A stretch of 9,269 nucleotides of DNA, taken from the NCBI GenBank assembly GCA_937958375.1, contig CALGNY010000151.1, forward strand, positions 1 through 9,269, given 5' to 3'. Of this stretch, positions 5,684-9,269 are shown piece after piece (the first letter of the stretch is position 1; every line of letters begins with the position of its first letter). The notes beneath the pieces are model-generated. The model worked only from the letters and a program-made list of their open reading frames with translations, was not told the origin of the DNA and did not search any database. This DNA is from an uncultured Bacillaceae bacterium (GTDB lineage Bacteria > Bacillota > Bacilli > Bacillales > Alkalibacillaceae). A program made the translations under genes and the position numbers.

Positions 5684-6583
5684 TTACTCCGGCAAGATCG
5701 AATCCCCAGTTCGCTCAAGCAACGATTCAATCGGAACAGCTAATCCGATCCTTCCATAATCAGCATCTTCTCTCGTTGCGTAAATCACTCCGATGACCGT
5801 CCCATCCTCCGTCATGACCGGACTTCCACTATTTCCACGGTAAACGGGAGCATCCAGCATGATGACTTCACTGTCCAATGAGGACTCACCTGTCGTTCCG
5901 ATAATCGTCCCTTCATTGGCGATCCCGCTGAAACGGAGTGGATTTCCGATAAAATAAATCGGTTGATTCGTATCTATGCTTTGGTCATTGGCGACTTCAA
6001 GATACGGAAAACCATCACCTTCCAAGTCTAAAATAGCCAGGTCGATTTCTTCGTATGTATGGATCACTTCTGCTCCGTACGGGCCTTCTTCATTGATATA
6101 CACCCACAATTGTTCGCGATCATCAATGACATGTTCATTGGTTATGATATAGCCTTCCGGGTGGACGGAGAAACCCGTTCCTTTACTATTTCCGGTATCA
6201 ACTAGCGCAATCGATTCCTTGTATTCCTGCATGTCTTCATCCATAAATAGTGACACGGATGTCTGCAAAAAATCGATGGCAGGCAACGAAAAAAGTCTTG
6301 GTAACGCTGCACCAATGTTGATGACCATGAAAACAGCAATAAGCCAAAAAACCCACTTCGGGAATGGGCGTTTTGGCTTACTCTTTTTTTCTGGTTGTGT
6401 CGCTTGCTGTATTTTTTGTTCCTGAATGATGGCACGGATTTCTTCTTCATCTAACTCTTCATAAAGATCCTGCTCATCAGCTGTTTCAGGACGTTCTTCA
6501 TCGACAGTTTCTTCTTCATTTATTTCTTCTTCGTTCTCCCATTCATTTTGCTCATTCGAATGCTTGCGAAATTTGTCATCCAT
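5684..6583 (-). CDS. Membrane-anchored trypsin-like serine protease without PDZ domain
   Basis: A 299-residue protein with an acidic cytoplasmic N-terminus (about 1-65, many Glu/Asp), a basic KKSKPKRPFPK stop, one helix (about 76-94) and an outer trypsin-like domain. The triad is visible: His151 in TNEHVI, Asp181 in EEIDLAIL and Ser252 in YRGNSGSP. This is an S1C/HtrA-like fold, but the chain ends soon after the barrel (AVPIESLLERTGDSILPE), so the C-terminal PDZ domain of HtrA/DegP proteases is absent. An active serine endopeptidase on the outer membrane face is expected. The gene starts shortly after the bmrD-like gene and about 60 bases before sigI, so it may act on envelope proteins or the outer part of RsgI; that is inference. 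The ATG at 6583 is 7 bases after GAGGGA; ATG codons at 6586 and 6598 are alternatives, the last without a good binding site. Confidence 0.88.
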   Translation of the reverse strand: MDDKFRKHSNEQNEWENEEEINEEETVDEERPETADEQDLYEELDEEEIRAIIQEQKIQQATQPEKKSKPKRPFPKWVFWLIAVFMVINIGAALPRLFSLPAIDFLQTSVSLFMDEDMQEYKESIALVDTGNSKGTGFSVHPEGYIITNEHVIDDREQLWVYINEEGPYGAEVIHTYEEIDLAILDLEGDGFPYLEVANDQSIDTNQPIYFIGNPLRFSGIANEGTIIGTTGESSLDSEVIMLDAPVYRGNSGSPVMTEDGTVIGVIYATREDADYGRIGLAVPIESLLERTGDSILPE

Positions 6584-6613
6584 CATGTATTCCCTCATTT
6601 AAGATTCAAAGAA

Positions 6614-8629
6614 TTAAGAGACACTTTCGGTTTGTCTGCCGTGTTGCATTTCATACATTTTATAGTATTCGCCATGCTCATTCAATAGGCTTTGGTGTGT
6701 GCCTGTCTCTACTATTTTACCATGATTTAAGACAAAAATTTGGTTGGCTTGCTGAATGGTCGATAATCGGTGCGCAATGACCAGTGTCGTCCGTCCTTTT
6801 TTCAGGACTTCCAGTGCCTGCTGGATCATCGTTTCCGTTTCGGTATCAATGTTCGCTGTTGCTTCATCCAAGATTAAAATTGCTGGATCAAAAGCTAATG
6901 CGCGAGCAAATGAAAGAAGCTGCCGTTGACCGGTTGAAAATTCATTTCCTTTTTCTTTCACTGGTTCATCATATTGATTCGGCAATGATTCGATAAACGA
7001 ATCTGCACCGACGGCTTTTAATGCTTGAATTGCTTGTTCCCGTGAAATTTTCGGGTCATTCATCGTGATGTTCGACAAAATCGTTCCCGTGAAAATGAAT
7101 GGGTCTTGTAAAACGATTCCGATATGTTGTCTAGCCTGCTGTCTGGACATGTCTGTAATGTCCATTCCATCTATCAAAATCTTTCCTTTCGTCGGATCGT
7201 AAAAACGGAAGAGTAGATTCATGATCGTACTTTTTCCTGAACCCGTATGTCCGACAAATGCTGCCGTCTCTCCAGGTGCGACACGAAATGAAACACCTTT
7301 CAACACGTACTGATCCGCTTCATACGCAAATGATACGTCCTCAAATTCAATGTTTCCGTCATATCGTTTCAACGGCTTTTCCTCTACTGGCTCACCTTTT
7401 TCGTTCATCAATTCGAAGACACGACCAGCTGACACCCTCGCTTGCTCCAGCTGAGGTAGCTGGCTGATAATCTGTTCGACAGGCTCAAACAAACGGGTCA
7501 AATAATCAACAAAGGCATATAACACGCCAGCCGTCACAATGCCTGTCGCATTCAATGAAGCTCCTCCGAAATATAAGATAAATGCGACGAACGATAAATT
7601 CCGGAGCAAATCAACCAAGTTGAAAGACGAATAAGATGTGAATGTATTCATACGCGTTTGGAAGTCTCGCTTCTTCTCATTCAATTGCTCAAACTCATCC
7701 GTCATTCGCTCTGTCTGATTATAAGCCTGGATAATCGGCATCCCTTGAATCGATTCATTGATGTTCGCATTGATCCGACTATTCGTTTCCCGGATGACTC
7801 GATTATACTTTCCACCAATTTTCTTATAAACCTTCATCCAAACATATAAAATCGGAATTAAAATTAAGCAAAGCGTTGCCAGACGTACATCGAGCAAAAA
7901 CAAGGCAATGAAAATTCCGAAAATATAAACAAAACCGGATGCGAAGACTTCCAACACACGCTCATACAATTCCTTGACCGCTTCGGTGTCATTGGTCACC
8001 CTCGACAAAACCGTCCCTGCTGGTTGGTCGACAAAATAGGAGACCGGCAACCGTTGAATATGCTCAAACGCATCACCGCGCATCTTTTGAACAATCCGGT
8101 TAGAAGCGAATTGAAGCAAATACGTTTTATAATATAGAAATACGGATGAAATCAAGATCAATCCCATATATAAACCAAGTAACCAGAGAATCGGCCCAAT
8201 TTCCCCTTCAAAAAAAGCAAACACCTCTCCGGAAGAAAGCTTTTCTCCGGTCGCTTCATATGTTTCTTCTTGGTTCTCAAATACAAACGCTTGATTCCCT
8301 TCATCAACCAAAGCCGCATCCAAAGGCACTTGGCCCTCAAGCCAATAAAATGACAATCCATCTTGAAACAATGTGTAGATAGTCTCCGAGACCGATGGTT
8401 GTTCCAATCTTTCGAATGTCTCACCGTTATATGTGACCCCTTCACCATCTGACTCCACATAATGGTTCGAAACCGCAACGATGTGATTGTCGATTAACTT
8501 TTTGGCAATCAATGGACCACTAAGTTCCAAAGCAACCGCCACAATCAAACAAATCAATCCAATGGCGATCGTCTTTTTAAACTGCATCGCATAGTCGAAT
8601 AACCGTTTTTCAGTCGATGGCTTATGCAT
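6614..8629 (-). CDS. Heterodimeric ABC exporter subunit, BmrD/YheH-like
   Basis: A 671-residue ABC half-transporter (membrane domain plus ATPase), close to B. subtilis BmrD/YheH (673). Between helix 1 (about 19-42) and helix 2 (about 146-167) is an outer insertion of about 100 residues, the extracellular domain known from BmrD. The ATPase has Walker A GHTGSGKST (460-468), Q-loop Gln508, Walker B ILILDE with catalytic Glu589 and H-loop His620. Its signature is FSTGQ (564-568) instead of LSGGQ, as expected for the subunit that gives its signature to the non-hydrolytic site. BmrCD exports drugs and other amphiphiles. The ATG at 8629 is 8 bases after AAGGAGG and overlaps the partner's stop by 8 bases; an upstream TTG at 8674 is unlikely. 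The protease gene follows after a short gap with no terminator. Confidence 0.92.
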   Translation of the reverse strand: MHKPSTEKRLFDYAMQFKKTIAIGLICLIVAVALELSGPLIAKKLIDNHIVAVSNHYVESDGEGVTYNGETFERLEQPSVSETIYTLFQDGLSFYWLEGQVPLDAALVDEGNQAFVFENQEETYEATGEKLSSGEVFAFFEGEIGPILWLLGLYMGLILISSVFLYYKTYLLQFASNRIVQKMRGDAFEHIQRLPVSYFVDQPAGTVLSRVTNDTEAVKELYERVLEVFASGFVYIFGIFIALFLLDVRLATLCLILIPILYVWMKVYKKIGGKYNRVIRETNSRINANINESIQGMPIIQAYNQTERMTDEFEQLNEKKRDFQTRMNTFTSYSSFNLVDLLRNLSFVAFILYFGGASLNATGIVTAGVLYAFVDYLTRLFEPVEQIISQLPQLEQARVSAGRVFELMNEKGEPVEEKPLKRYDGNIEFEDVSFAYEADQYVLKGVSFRVAPGETAAFVGHTGSGKSTIMNLLFRFYDPTKGKILIDGMDITDMSRQQARQHIGIVLQDPFIFTGTILSNITMNDPKISREQAIQALKAVGADSFIESLPNQYDEPVKEKGNEFSTGQRQLLSFARALAFDPAILILDEATANIDTETETMIQQALEVLKKGRTTLVIAHRLSTIQQANQIFVLNHGKIVETGTHQSLLNEHGEYYKMYEMQHGRQTESVS

Positions 8630-9269
8630 GGTATTCCCCTCCTTCCATCTGTTGCTTTTGATACTGGGAAGCATACCATTCTTGATTCTTCATCAACGTT
8701 CCATGATCGCCATGCTCGACAATTTTTCCATTTTCCAACACAATGATTTGATCGGCGTGTCGGACGGCCGATAAGCGGTGGGCTGCAATCAACGTCGTCT
8801 TGCCTTGCCGCTCCTCTTTCAGATGTTGAATGATTTTTGCTTCCGTTTGTCCGTCGACAGCGGAAAGAGAGTCATCCAACATTAAAATCTCTGGATTCTT
8901 AATGAGCGCTCGAGCCAGTGACACGCGCTGCTTTTGCCCACCGGACAATGTAACGCCACTTTCACCGACCAACGTATCCAGACCTTCCGGCAATTCTTCA
9001 ATGTCTTTTTTCAATGAAGCCATCTCTAGCACACGAAAAATCTCTTGATCGGTCGCTTCTGGATTACCGAACAATATATTTTCACGAACCGTTTTAGAAA
9101 ATAAAATATGATCCTGTGGCACATAGCCGATCCAATCACGCGTTTGGGCCAACGCGTAATCCTCGATCGGATGGTGATTCATCATCACACACCCCCGGTC
9201 ACTCGGTGGGTATTCCCTCAACAACTGACGGAACAAAGTCGTTTTACCGGCTCCGGTTTTCCCGACAAT
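8622..9269 (-). CDS. Heterodimeric ABC exporter subunit, BmrC/YheI-like (N-terminal part outside window)
   Basis: The last 215 codons of an ABC half-exporter whose membrane domain lies beyond the window. The visible ATPase starts exactly at Walker A (IVGKTGAGKTT) and includes Q-loop YVPQD, signature LSGGQKQR, Walker B ILMLDDS, D-loop SAVDG and H-loop AAHR. The residue after the Walker B Asp is Asp instead of catalytic Glu. This is the degenerate site found in BmrC and other heterodimeric exporters. Together with the following gene it would form one full transporter with one active and one inactive ATP site. The gene ends in CATGCATAA, sharing 8 bases with the start of its partner. Any regulatory leader (in B. 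subtilis the bmrB attenuator) would be outside the window. Confidence 0.9.
   Translation of the reverse strand: MVGKTGAGKTTLFRQLLREYPPSDRGCVMMNHHPIEDYALAQTRDWIGYVPQDHILFSKTVRENILFGNPEATDQEIFRVLEMASLKKDIEELPEGLDTLVGESGVTLSGGQKQRVSLARALIKNPEILMLDDSLSAVDGQTEAKIIQHLKEERQGKTTLIAAHRLSAVRHADQIIVLENGKIVEHGDHGTLMKNQEWYASQYQKQQMEGGEYHA

Noticed and set aside
8158..8478. A 106-codon minus-strand open frame inside the BmrD-like gene
   Set aside because: It is out of frame with an intact, motif-complete transporter gene on the same strand and has no ribosome binding site of note.

Overview
The window looks like a chromosomal segment of an endospore-forming member of the Bacillaceae. The evidence is AT-leaning DNA, strong AAGGAGG-type ribosome binding sites, a SigI/RsgI pair, a YheI/YheH (BmrC/BmrD)-like exporter and a YhcN-like sporulation lipoprotein behind a sigma-G-type promoter. 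I cannot name genus or species. All recognised genes are on the minus strand, so transcription runs from high to low coordinates. I saw no RNA gene, insertion sequence or CRISPR array.

Block 1 (9269 down to 3455) is probably one transcription unit. It starts with the C-terminal part of a BmrC/YheI-like ABC half-exporter that continues beyond the window. Next come its BmrD/YheH-like partner with an 8-base overlap, a membrane-anchored trypsin-like protease without a PDZ domain, sigma factor SigI, and its membrane anti-sigma factor RsgI. A good intrinsic terminator follows rsgI. The most interesting arrangement here is the surface-facing protease directly before sigI-rsgI. The RsgI has the Asn-Pro dipeptide known as the self-cleavage site in this family, and an outer tail built from His-Pro-Ser-Asn octapeptide repeats. 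A WalR-like box lies just upstream of sigI.

Block 2 (3429 down to 470) has its own sigma-A-like promoter and encodes an ABC-2-type exporter: two permeases joined by an ATGA overlap, then an ATPase. The second permease ends before the position of the sixth membrane helix of the first. I saw no terminator after this block.

Block 3 (439 down to 1) is a YhcN/YlaJ-type sporulation lipoprotein cut by the window edge. It follows a close match to the forespore sigma-G promoter consensus.

Together the window mixes envelope functions: export, envelope or heat-stress signalling through SigI, and a forespore membrane lipoprotein. Functional links between blocks are inference. Gaps between genes are all short; the largest (about 150 bases at 3366-3514) holds the block 1 terminator and the block 2 promoter.
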